The translations under genes were made by a program, and so were the position numbers. Under the pieces are notes generated by a model. The model was not told where the DNA came from and ran no database searches. It was given only the letters and a program-made list of their open reading frames with translations. From Syntrophobacteria bacterium (lineage in GTDB: Bacteria > Desulfobacterota > Syntrophobacteria > JARFUL01): a stretch of 16,114 nucleotides of DNA. Numbering within the stretch: the first letter of the stretch is position 1; the number at the start of each line of letters is the position of its first letter. Location: the NCBI GenBank assembly GCA_029289015.1, contig JARFUL010000200.1, positions 1 to 16,114 of the forward strand. Reading direction: 5' to 3'. This document shows positions 9,302 to 16,114 of this stretch, in pieces.

Positions 9302-10135
9302 TTGCCCGAACTCCCCGAGGTTGAGGTTATCCTAAGGGGCCTTCTGGTGCTCAAGGGGCTTGCGGTCACCGGAATAGAGGCGCCGCGGCCCGGCCCCAAC
9401 ACGCCTGTGGACCTGGAATCACTCTCCAGCGCGACCCTTGAAAGAAAGCTCGAAGAGATTGAGCGCCGCGGCAAGTACCTTCTCTTCAGGTTCTCGGGCC
9501 CAAGAGAGGTTGTTTTCCATCTCAAGATGACGGGGAAGCTCCTCTTGCGCGGTGACTTCTCCGAGTATGCCCGCTATCACCGCGTGATAATCTCGTTTAC
9601 CAGGGGCCAAAAGCTCATTTTCAACGACGTGAGAAGATTTGGTTTTTGCATCTGCGACAGCAATGATACGAGCTGCCGCACCTGCCTTCCGGAGTTCGGC
9701 CCGGACCCGCTCTCCCCCTCCTTTGGCGCCGGTTCTCTTTCAGGTTCCGCGGGGGACAGGCGATTGAAGCTCAAAAATTTCATCTTGGACCAGAAGGTGG
9801 CCCCCGGTATCGGCAACATCTACGCGAACGAGGCCCTTTTCCGCGCGGGGCTTAATCCCTTTCGGCCCGTGAACACCGTGGGGGCAGGGGAGTGGGAGTC
9901 TCTGGCCAGGTCTATTAGGGAACTCCTCTTGGAGGCCATAGATTACGGGGGCACGACCCTGGGCCGCGGCTGGTCGCACTTTTGCAACGCCAGGGGAGAG
10001 CCGGGGAGATTCCAGGAAAGACTCATGGTTTATGGTCGCGAGGGCGAAGCTTGCGTCCGGTGTGACAACGAGATAAGGAGTATGCCCTTGAACAACCGGT
10101 CCACCTTCTTCTGCCCGTTGTGCCAGGAGGTCTAG
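9302..10135 (+). CDS. mutM: Formamidopyrimidine-DNA glycosylase (MutM/Fpg)
   Basis: Fpg removes 8-oxoguanine and ring-opened purines and nicks the abasic site. The 277-residue protein begins at TTG 9302. Only this start gives the catalytic N-terminal Pro2-Glu3 (PELPEVE), and GGAGG (9291-9295) lies six bases upstream. Lys58 (RRGKYL), the GIGNIYANE segment with Asn172 (169-177) and the C-terminal zinc finger (Cys251, 254, 271, 274, with Arg266 in NNRSTF) are all present, so the enzyme should be active. The unusual point is a second cluster of cysteines (116, 118, 125, 128), spaced CxC-x6-CxxC, in the stretch after RRFG (111-114) just before the linker, where most family members have no such cluster. 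The gene ends six bases before the PBP start. Confidence 0.96.
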   Translation: MPELPEVEVILRGLLVLKGLAVTGIEAPRPGPNTPVDLESLSSATLERKLEEIERRGKYLLFRFSGPREVVFHLKMTGKLLLRGDFSEYARYHRVIISFTRGQKLIFNDVRRFGFCICDSNDTSCRTCLPEFGPDPLSPSFGAGSLSGSAGDRRLKLKNFILDQKVAPGIGNIYANEALFRAGLNPFRPVNTVGAGEWESLARSIRELLLEAIDYGGTTLGRGWSHFCNARGEPGRFQERLMVYGREGEACVRCDNEIRSMPLNNRSTFFCPLCQEV

Positions 10136-10141
10136 GCTGCT

Positions 10142-12064
10142 GTGGCGCTCTCCATGTTTAAAAGGGCCGCGCTCTTCACGTTCCTCGCGCTCTTGGGACT
10201 GGTGGCCGGGGGCGCGGTCGCGGGGTTCTACCTCATCGGCCGGGACCTCCCCCAGGTCCATGAACTGGAGTCATACCGGCCCCTTGCGGCAAGCCGCCTC
10301 ATTTCGGAGGACGGCGAGGTCATGGGCGAGTTCTACGTGGAAAGGCGCATCCCGGTGCCCCTGTCCAAACTGCCCAAAAACCTTATCAACGCGTTCATAG
10401 CCGCGGAGGACAAGAGCTTCTTCAAACACATGGGCTTCGACCCCAAGGCGGTGGTGCGGGCCCTGGTCAAGGACGTGCTCACCGGGACCCTCGCGCAGGG
10501 CGGCTCCACCATCACCCAGCAGCTGGCCAAGGTCTTCTTCCTCTCCTCGGAGAAGACCCTCACCAGGAAGCTCAGGGAGCTCCTTTTGGCCCTCAACATA
10601 GAGAGGCGGTACACGAAAAAGGAGATCCTCACCCTCTATTTGAACCAGATATACCTGGGCTCCGGGGCCTACGGCGTGGAGGCCGCGGCCAGGCGCTACT
10701 TCGGCAGGTCCGCCAGCGATCTCGACCTGGCCCAGGCCGCGCTCGTCGCGGGCCTTCCCAAGGCCCCCAGCAGGTACTCACCCCTGATGAACCCGGATCT
10801 CTCCCTAAAGAGGCGCTCCTTCGTGCTGAAGAGGATGCTCAAGGAGGGGTTCATCACCAGGGCCGAGATGGAAAGCGCGAACGCAAAGCCCCTGAATATC
10901 GTCGGCCAGGAGCAGCTTGTCGCGGCCCACCTCAAGGAGAAGGTGCGCCTGGCCCTGGAGGAGGAGCTGGGCCAGGAGATGCTCTACCGGGGAGGGCTCA
11001 AGGTCTACACCACCCTGAACCTGGGTTGGCAGAAGGCCGCGGAAAAGGCGGTGAGCGAGGGGATCAAAAGGCTGGAGGAGGAGATAAAGCCCGCTGAAGG
11101 GGAGAGGCTCGAGGCCGCTGCTCTGGCCCTGGACGCGTTCACCGGCGGGGTGAGGGTCATGGTGGGAGGGCGCAGCTTTGCCCAGAGCCAGTTCAACCGG
11201 GCCACCGACGCGCTCAGGCAGCCCGGCTCCGCGTTCAAGCCCATCGTGTTCGCGAGGGCGCTTGACGCGGGACTCACCCCCAGGACCCTGATCTGGGACG
11301 CGCCGGTGAGCTTCAACCTGCCCTCGGGCCGGGTCTGGTCGCCAAAGAACTACTCCGGTGGCCACGAGGGCGAGATAACCCTTCTCAGGGCGCTCAGCAT
11401 CTCGGACAACGTGGCCGCGGTGAAGCTGACGGCCGAGCTGGGCCCCGGCTCGGTGATCGAGGAGGCCAAGAGGCTGGGAATCCACTCCCACCTGAGGCCG
11501 GAGCTGGCCCTGGCCCTGGGGGTCTCCGAGGTGACGCTCCTGGAGCTCACCAATGCCTTCCAGGTCTTTGCCGCGGGCGGCGTAAGGGCCACCCCCTTCT
11601 TCATTAGGAAGGTGGTGGACCGGGAGAACAGGGAGCTTTTAGCGAAGCGGCCTGAGAGGGTAAAGGTTTTGAGCCCCCAGGTGGCCTACCAGATCGTGGA
11701 CATGCTCAAGTCGGTGGTCCAGGACGGCACCGGCCGCAGGGCCAGGAGCCTCGGCCGGCCCCTCGCGGGAAAGACCGGCACCACCCAGAACTACAACGAC
11801 GCGCTCTTCGTGGGGTTCAGCCCCAGGGTGGTCCTGGGGGTATGGGTGGGGTTCGACTCGAAGAGGTCCCTGGGGAAAAAGATGTCCGGCTCCCGCGCGG
11901 CGCTCCCCATCTGGATCGACATTATGGACGCGATCCTCGAACACGAGACCCCGGAGGACTTCCCCGTGCCTTCGGGGATACGGTTCGTGTCCCTAGATCC
12001 TGTCACCGGCGAGGAGCTCCCCCCGGACGACCCCCACGCGCGCTGGGTCGCGCTGGCCGAATAG
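10142..12064 (+). CDS. mrcA: Class A penicillin-binding protein, PBP1A type
   Basis: This bifunctional enzyme polymerises glycan strands from lipid II and cross-links the peptides, anchored in the inner membrane and acting in the periplasm. The 640-residue protein has one membrane anchor (about 8-32), then a GT51 domain with EDKSFFKHMGFD (89-100, catalytic Glu90), GGSTITQQLAK (120-130) and the ExLTLYLNQIYLG region (161-173). The transpeptidase domain has SxxK as SAFK (363-366), SDN (421-423) and KTG (544-546). It is shorter than enterobacterial PBP1A (about 850), mainly because the insert before the transpeptidase is missing. GTG at 10142 is chosen because AGGAGG (10125-10130), inside the end of mutM, is 11 bases away; the ATG at 10154 would be 23 away. 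It is the last gene of the plus-strand run. Confidence 0.95.
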   Translation: MALSMFKRAALFTFLALLGLVAGGAVAGFYLIGRDLPQVHELESYRPLAASRLISEDGEVMGEFYVERRIPVPLSKLPKNLINAFIAAEDKSFFKHMGFDPKAVVRALVKDVLTGTLAQGGSTITQQLAKVFFLSSEKTLTRKLRELLLALNIERRYTKKEILTLYLNQIYLGSGAYGVEAAARRYFGRSASDLDLAQAALVAGLPKAPSRYSPLMNPDLSLKRRSFVLKRMLKEGFITRAEMESANAKPLNIVGQEQLVAAHLKEKVRLALEEELGQEMLYRGGLKVYTTLNLGWQKAAEKAVSEGIKRLEEEIKPAEGERLEAAALALDAFTGGVRVMVGGRSFAQSQFNRATDALRQPGSAFKPIVFARALDAGLTPRTLIWDAPVSFNLPSGRVWSPKNYSGGHEGEITLLRALSISDNVAAVKLTAELGPGSVIEEAKRLGIHSHLRPELALALGVSEVTLLELTNAFQVFAAGGVRATPFFIRKVVDRENRELLAKRPERVKVLSPQVAYQIVDMLKSVVQDGTGRRARSLGRPLAGKTGTTQNYNDALFVGFSPRVVLGVWVGFDSKRSLGKKMSGSRAALPIWIDIMDAILEHETPEDFPVPSGIRFVSLDPVTGEELPPDDPHARWVALAE

Positions 12065-12080
12065 GGTCTTCCTACCGGCC
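12055..12080. terminator. Hairpin shared by two convergent gene ends, without U tract
   Basis: GGCCG (12055-12059) pairs with CGGCC (12076-12080), and inside it TAGG (12062-12065) pairs with CCTA (12071-12074) around a five-base loop. The inner stem contains the TAG stop of the PBP gene and the complement of the TAG stop of the TMTC-like gene. Because it is symmetric it would form in both transcripts. Neither side has a T run, so it is not a classical intrinsic terminator; it may still stabilise both 3' ends or help stop convergent transcripts. Confidence 0.4.
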
Positions 12081-14144
12081 CATCCGTCTCAGGAACGAAG
12101 CCGCACCCTGATGGCCCATGGATGCGGCGGCCCTGAGGTCCCGGTCCGCGAGCTCTTTGTCTCCCAGCCTGAACCTCAGCATCCCCCTCATGAAGTAGCC
12201 GTCTTTGAGTCCCGGGTTGAAGCTGATGGCCGCGTCCAGCACCTGGACGGCCCCCTTCAGCCGGCCCATCCGGGTGAGAATCTCGGCCAGGGTGAGGCTG
12301 GCCATGGGCGAGCGGGGCTCCAGAGATAACGCTCTCCTGAGGCTCTCCTCCGCGTGCCTCAGCCTTCCCTGTTTCATGAGAATCCTGGCCAGAAGCTCGT
12401 GGGCCCTCGCGAATCCGGGCGCGAGGATCAGGGCCCTTTGCACGTGGGATTCGGCCTTTTTCAGGTCGCCGTACTGGAAATGGTGCAGCCCGACGTTGAA
12501 CTGGGTCTGGTGGCTGAAGGGGTTGAGTGAGAGCGCCTTTTGGAACTCGTGGAGGGCCTCCCTGTGCCTTCCCATGAGATCGAGGACCACCCCGCGGCTG
12601 TTGAAGACCTTCAGGTGGGTGGGGGCCAGGGCCGCGGCCCTCTCCAGGTCCTTCAGCGAGCCTTCGAGGTCGCGCATCAGCCTTTTCAGCCGGGCCCTGT
12701 TCACCAGCGCGTCCGGGTAGTCGGGCTTGAGCCTCAGCGCTTTCTCATAGTCCGCGAAGGCCTCCTGGAACCTGCCCATCTTCTCGTAGCCCACCCCCCG
12801 GTTATTGTACGCGGAAGAGACCTTATCGCCGAAGACCTCTATCTCCCGGGTGAAGAGGGTCACGGAGTCGCGCCAGTGGGGTATCTGGCGCACGCTCAAG
12901 AGGCCGAACAGGGAAGTGACCGCAATAAGGCCGATCACCGCGGCCCTCCTTGCGAGGGGTTTGGGCCACGTCGCGACCCGGGCCCATGCCGCGGCCGCGA
13001 GAAACAGGGGCCCGAGTATGGGAAGATAGCTGTACCGGTCAGCCGCAGACTGCTGGCCCACCTGGACCAGGCCCAGGACCGGGATCAGGGTGACGACATA
13101 GTAGGCCATCGCGGCCCAGAGCCAGGCCGTCTCCTTTCTCCTGAGGAGCATGAAGGCCAAAAGAGCCGCGAGGAGGGCCCCGGACAAGAAGTGCTCGAAT
13201 CCCGCGGCCTCGGGATAGGGATAAAGCGGCGCAAGCCCCGCGGGCACGAGGCTCTTCACCAGGTAGAAGACGAGCCCCCGGGCCGCGACCCAGAGCCTGA
13301 GGAGTATGGGCGCGCTCTTTATCGCGACGAAGGCCCCGGAGGCCTTCTGCGCGAAGAGGGTGAGGAGTAACGAGGCCGCGCTGAGGAGCACGAAGGGGAC
13401 CTTCTCCACAAGGACCCGCGTTCCCTTGCTGAATGCGCTCCTTAGCTCGAGCCGGCCCAGGGGGTAGACGTCCAGGATGAGCAGCACGACGGGCAGGGAG
13501 ACGGCCATGGGCTTGGCCAGAAGGGCCAGGAGCGCGCATCCCAGGGAGAGCCTGTAGAACATCGCGCTTTTGGTCTCGGCAAAGCGCAGGTGGCATATTA
13601 CCGTGAGAAGGAAGAAGAGCGCGCACAAAACGTCCTTTCTCTCCGCGATCCAGGCCACCGACTCCACCCTCAGGGGATGAACCCCGAAGATGAGCCCCGC
13701 GAAGAGGCCCGCGTAGAGGCAAAACCGGCGCGCGGCCGCGCGATGGGCAATGCGGGTGAGGCTCGCGGCCAGGTGGACCACCAGGAGGGTGTTCACCGCG
13801 TGGATGATTACGTTGGTGAGGTGGTGACCCATTGGCGCGCCGGACCACATGGCCACGTCCAGCCTGTGGGAGAGCCAGGTGAGGGGATGGTAGTTGGCCG
13901 CGTAGAACGAGGTAAAGGCCCACTTGACGAACACGGGCCACTTGAGCTTCAAAAAGGGGTTTTCCAGGAGGTACTGGGTGTCGTCCCACACGTATCCGTT
14001 CTTCAGGGAGAAGCTGAAGACCACGAACACGGCCAGCGGGGGCGCGAGGTAGGCGGCCCACTCCTCCCACCACCTGGTCTCAGCCGCAAGGACCGCTTGC
14101 GCGCTGGGGCGCGGCTTTCTGGGGCTCTTTCGTCTCCTTGCCAC
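12072..14144 (-). CDS. TMTC-like membrane protein: GT-C type domain plus C-terminal TPR repeats
   Basis: The 690-residue protein joins a polytopic membrane half (about 32-420, ten or so hydrophobic segments) to seven tandem TPR units of 34 residues (about 442-679). The membrane half carries the marks of the TMTC/DUF1736 type of GT-C glycosyltransferase: GYVWDD (50-55) with a diacidic pair after the first membrane segment, NYHPLTWLSHRLD (84-96), HHLTNVIIHAVN (107-118), GVHPLRVESVAWIAERKDV (154-172). Eukaryotic TMTCs are O-mannosyltransferases; the activity and acceptor of bacterial members are unproven. GTG at 14144 is preceded by GAGG. It is last in the argS-SPOR block and converges on the PBP gene with a 7-bp gap. 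The TPR array suggests a protein partner, probably in the periplasm if the family topology holds. Confidence 0.88.
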   Translation of the reverse strand: MARRRKSPRKPRPSAQAVLAAETRWWEEWAAYLAPPLAVFVVFSFSLKNGYVWDDTQYLLENPFLKLKWPVFVKWAFTSFYAANYHPLTWLSHRLDVAMWSGAPMGHHLTNVIIHAVNTLLVVHLAASLTRIAHRAAARRFCLYAGLFAGLIFGVHPLRVESVAWIAERKDVLCALFFLLTVICHLRFAETKSAMFYRLSLGCALLALLAKPMAVSLPVVLLILDVYPLGRLELRSAFSKGTRVLVEKVPFVLLSAASLLLTLFAQKASGAFVAIKSAPILLRLWVAARGLVFYLVKSLVPAGLAPLYPYPEAAGFEHFLSGALLAALLAFMLLRRKETAWLWAAMAYYVVTLIPVLGLVQVGQQSAADRYSYLPILGPLFLAAAAWARVATWPKPLARRAAVIGLIAVTSLFGLLSVRQIPHWRDSVTLFTREIEVFGDKVSSAYNNRGVGYEKMGRFQEAFADYEKALRLKPDYPDALVNRARLKRLMRDLEGSLKDLERAAALAPTHLKVFNSRGVVLDLMGRHREALHEFQKALSLNPFSHQTQFNVGLHHFQYGDLKKAESHVQRALILAPGFARAHELLARILMKQGRLRHAEESLRRALSLEPRSPMASLTLAEILTRMGRLKGAVQVLDAAISFNPGLKDGYFMRGMLRFRLGDKELADRDLRAAASMGHQGAASFLRRMGR

Positions 14145-14147
14145 AGG

Positions 14148-14216
14148 CTACCTCTTCCCCGGGTGCTTCGGGTGCGCCGCGCCGAAGAACCTTCTCACCT
14201 TCGTCTCGCTCTTCAT
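14148..14216 (-). CDS. Possible 22-residue basic ORF, or tail of the broken gene upstream
   Basis: An ATG at 14216 opens a 22-codon frame that starts MKSETKVRRFF, is rich in Lys, Arg and His, and ends with TAG overlapping the ribosome binding site of the TMTC-like gene (stop three bases before its GTG). Nearly every third position is G or C, as in real genes here. It lies in the same frame as the last part of the upstream pseudogene, separated only by a TGA and two codons. I think it is more likely the C-terminal remnant of that gene than a gene in its own right, though it could still be translated and coupled to the downstream gene. The upstream ribosome binding site is poor. Confidence 0.25.
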   Translation of the reverse strand: MKSETKVRRFFGAAHPKHPGKR

Positions 14217-14525
14217 CCGGGTTCAGTCCCCCCGGTCCGTCCTGCCGAAGATGTGCCGGCCCACGGATTCCAACTCCATGAACGGGTGGGCTCCGAACAC
14301 GTCCCGATGGGTGGCTGAGCCGTCGTCGGGCCCGATGTCCAGGTATATCCTCACCGAGGAGTAACGGATGATTTCAAGCTGCTCCAAACAGTCCGGAGGC
14401 AGCTAGGCCCTCTTTAGTGGGGATGAGGTAAAACCTGCGGCCCGGGAGGAACACGGGGCTGGCCCCGAACACGAAGTAGTCCCGAATGAGAGCGCGGCTT
14501 TGTCTCGGGGATCTGGAGCAACCAT
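14148..14525 (-). pseudogene. Decayed small gene with two frameshifts and a nonsense codon
   Basis: This stretch holds no intact ORF of normal size but reads like a former gene on the minus strand. From ATG 14525 the frame gives MVAPDPRDKAAL. From about 14488 the coding signal moves to another frame (RDYFVFGASPVFLPGRR... to TKEG, about 14484-14407). At about 14403 it returns to the first frame (LPPDCLEQLEIIRYSSVR... to GRTDRGD) and meets TGA at 14223-14225. The same frame then continues to TAG 14148-14150 with a basic tail. In the first frame the middle part has an amber codon at 14403-14405. Third-position GC is about 85% along the mixed path but near half in the first frame across the middle. 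About 125 codons would be restored. I do not recognise the family. A sequencing error could explain one frameshift but hardly all three lesions. Confidence 0.6.
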
Positions 14526-14550
14526 TGCGGAGCGCGTCCCGAAGACCCTG

Positions 14551-15156
14551 TCAGCGGGTCTTCAGGAGAAGCGGGCGATGGCCTGCCTCCTCCTCAAGCC
14601 TCTTGGCCGTAGACTTGGCCTTGGCCAAGGTGAACTCCCCCTCGAGCACCACCCTGAACAGCGTGCCCCTGCCCTCGAGCATCACCTCCACCACCTTCGC
14701 GGGAAACCCCCGGGAATCGAGCTCTTTGGCGAGGCCCGCGGCCCTCTCCTCGCTCTTGAGGGAGGAGACCTGGATCATGTACGCGGCCTCTTCGGTTGGG
14801 CGCGGAGGCTCCGGGGCCCGTATTTCCGGCGCGGCCTTGGGCCTCAGCGGCGTCTTGCCCCCCTCCAGGGTGTCGTAGAAGTCGAGGCTCTTCCTCACAG
14901 AAGAGCTCTCCTCGGCCTTCTTCTTGGGGGCCGCGTCCCGGACCGCGGGCTTGCCCAGGTAGCCCACCAGCCTCTTGGCCAGGGTATCCGCGTCTATGGA
15001 CGCGGGGCTGAGCCCCTTGCCCGCGAAGAACCCCATGAGGAACATCCCCCCGTAGGTGACCACCAAAATCACCACGAGAAGAGCCACCCCCGCCCAGGAG
15101 AGCTCGAGAGTCATCACCCGGCGCTCTTCGCTCTTCCTGGGCTTGCCCGCGGCCAA
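14551..15156 (-). CDS. SPOR-domain inner-membrane protein
   Basis: SPOR domains bind peptidoglycan strands stripped of stem peptides and often mark division proteins. The 201-residue protein has a short basic cytoplasmic N-terminus, one membrane segment (about residues 22-46, WAGVALLVVILVV onward), a low-complexity charged and Pro-rich linker, and a C-terminal SPOR domain of about 75 residues starting at AAYMIQVSSLKSEERA. The start is taken as TTG 15156. GGAGAGG, lying in the last codons of argS, is about eight bases upstream, and the gene would then begin two bases after the argS stop, coupled to it. An ATG at 15114 is possible but has a poor binding site and would drop the basic N-terminus. 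Its position after argS recalls the same pairing in several deltaproteobacteria (from memory, not checked). Confidence 0.88.
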   Translation of the reverse strand: MAAGKPRKSEERRVMTLELSWAGVALLVVILVVTYGGMFLMGFFAGKGLSPASIDADTLAKRLVGYLGKPAVRDAAPKKKAEESSSVRKSLDFYDTLEGGKTPLRPKAAPEIRAPEPPRPTEEAAYMIQVSSLKSEERAAGLAKELDSRGFPAKVVEVMLEGRGTLFRVVLEGEFTLAKAKSTAKRLEEEAGHRPLLLKTR

Positions 15157-15158
15157 TG

Positions 15159-16114
15159 CTACATCCTCTCCAGGGGCACCATGCCCAACAGCTCCATGCC
15201 GGCCTTGAGCACCTCCCCCACCATCCAGCAAAGAAGGAGCCTGGCCTCGGTAAGCACGGGGTTCGCGGGGTCGAGGACGCGGCAGTCGTGGTGGAACGCG
15301 TGGAACGCGCGGGCAAGCTCAATCAAATAGTCCGCGACAAGGGAGGGCTCCAGCTCCCTGAGCGCGTCCCGCACCGCGCCGGGGAACTTGGCCATGATCC
15401 TGATGAGCGCGTGCTCTCTTAGGTGGGTGAGCGCGTCGATGTTTGCGGACGCGGGCCTCTCCCTTTCGGCCTTGCGGAAGATGCCCAGGACCCTCACCCT
15501 CGCGTTCTGCACGTAGGGGCCGGTCTCCCCCTCGAGGGAGACCGCGTCCTCCAGCTTGAAGCGCGCCTCCTTGTGCCTGCGGGGCTTGAGGTCGTTGAAC
15601 ACCACCGCGCCCACCCCGATGGCCCTGGCCACCTCCTCTTTGTTCTCCAGGTCGGGGTTGCGCTCCTCGATGATGTTGAGGACCCTCTTCACCACCTCCT
15701 GGAACACGTCCTCGAGGAGTATGGTCTTTCCAGAGCGGGTCTTGCCCTTTACCCACCCGGAGTCCTCCTCGGACCACATAAGCACCGGCCCGAAGCTCAC
15801 GTGCGCGAGGTTCTCGGCCCAGGGAAAGCCCATTAGTTCCAGCACCTTGAAGACCTGGCTGAAATGCAGGGCCTGGCCCTGGTCGGTGACGTAGAGCATG
15901 AGGTCAAAGTGGTAGCGCTCCGCGCGGTACCTGGCCGCGGCCAGGTCCCTGGTGGCGTAGAGGGTCGCGCCGTCGCTCTTCTTGAGGAGGCAGGGGGTCT
16001 CTATGCCGTGGGCCGAGAGGTCCGCGACCACCGCGCCCTCGGATTCCCGGGCCACCCCCGCGTGCACGAGCTCTTTTACTATCTCGTCCGCGTGAAGGTG
16101 GAAGTCGGCCTCGC
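15159..16114 (-). CDS. argS: Arginyl-tRNA synthetase, C-terminal part (5' end outside window)
   Basis: ArgS charges tRNA-Arg with arginine. The frame is open to the window edge, so the start lies beyond it; 318 codons plus the stop are present, out of about 550 for the family. Recognisable parts in order: FHLHADEIVKELVHAGVA, the ATLYATRDLAAA strand-helix of the Rossmann catalytic core, YVTDQGQALHFSQVF, HVSFGPVLM, the KMSKS-equivalent loop KTRSGKTILLEDV, SLEGETGPYVQNARVR, and the C-terminal DALR anticodon-binding helices with AFHAFHHDCRVL. In many ArgS proteins the KMSKS motif is degenerate as it is here, so this is not a defect. The stop at 15159-15161 lies just before the SPOR gene, whose ribosome binding site overlaps the last argS codons. 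Confidence 0.96.
   Translation of the reverse strand, partial: EADFHLHADEIVKELVHAGVARESEGAVVADLSAHGIETPCLLKKSDGATLYATRDLAAARYRAERYHFDLMLYVTDQGQALHFSQVFKVLELMGFPWAENLAHVSFGPVLMWSEEDSGWVKGKTRSGKTILLEDVFQEVVKRVLNIIEERNPDLENKEEVARAIGVGAVVFNDLKPRRHKEARFKLEDAVSLEGETGPYVQNARVRVLGIFRKAERERPASANIDALTHLREHALIRIMAKFPGAVRDALRELEPSLVADYLIELARAFHAFHHDCRVLDPANPVLTEARLLLCWMVGEVLKAGMELLGMVPLERM

Noticed and set aside
14374..14553. Read-through of the SPOR gene's TGA (possible selenocysteine), since the next 58 codons are open in the same frame
   Set aside because: The SPOR domain is complete before the TGA, no convincing SECIS stem was noticed next to it, and the open frame ends inside the frameshifted gene. 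Coincidence of frame with the decayed gene is the simpler reading.

Overview
The window is a dense, GC-rich stretch of bacterial chromosome. Its genes are housekeeping and envelope genes of a Gram-negative cell: a class A penicillin-binding protein, a SPOR-domain membrane protein, the inner-membrane protease HtpX and an exported M16 peptidase. Third codon positions are mostly G or C. Six of the ten genes whose start lies in the window appear to begin at GTG or TTG. The gene content and the argS-SPOR pairing suggest a deltaproteobacterium-like (Desulfobacterota/Myxococcota-type) organism, but this is an impression from protein style, not a phylogeny. I see no rRNA, tRNA, CRISPR array, insertion sequence, phage gene or attachment site.

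Layout. Positions 1-333 (minus) hold the first 111 codons of purA, with its own promoter. Positions 465-3985 (minus) hold clpB followed by htpX, a two-gene protein quality-control unit that ends in an intrinsic terminator. Positions 4136-7418 (minus) hold an exported two-domain M16 zinc peptidase and thymidylate kinase, with the tmk ribosome binding site lying over the M16 stop codon. An 80-bp divergent promoter region at 7419-7498 separates these from a plus-strand run (7499-12064): M18 aminopeptidase, a small Mth938-like protein, formamidopyrimidine-DNA glycosylase (mutM) and a PBP1A-type penicillin-binding protein. The plus run meets the last minus-strand block tail to tail, with only 7 bp between the two stop codons. 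That block (12072-16114) reads argS (5' end outside the window), a SPOR-domain protein, a broken gene, and a large TMTC-like membrane protein with TPR repeats.

How the genes fit together. ClpB dissolves cytoplasmic aggregates and HtpX removes damaged inner-membrane proteins, so their co-transcription makes sense as a stress unit. The PBP and the SPOR protein both act on peptidoglycan, though from different operons. The remaining genes serve nucleotide supply (purA, tmk), DNA repair (mutM), translation (argS) and peptide turnover (M16, M18).

I did not find a new defence, mobile or biosynthetic system. The points most worth a second look are a decayed gene of about 125 codons between the SPOR and TMTC-like genes, a four-cysteine cluster in the middle of MutM, a strong dependence of alanine codon choice on the preceding base, a hairpin shared by the two convergent stop codons, and possible heat-shock control signals in front of clpB.
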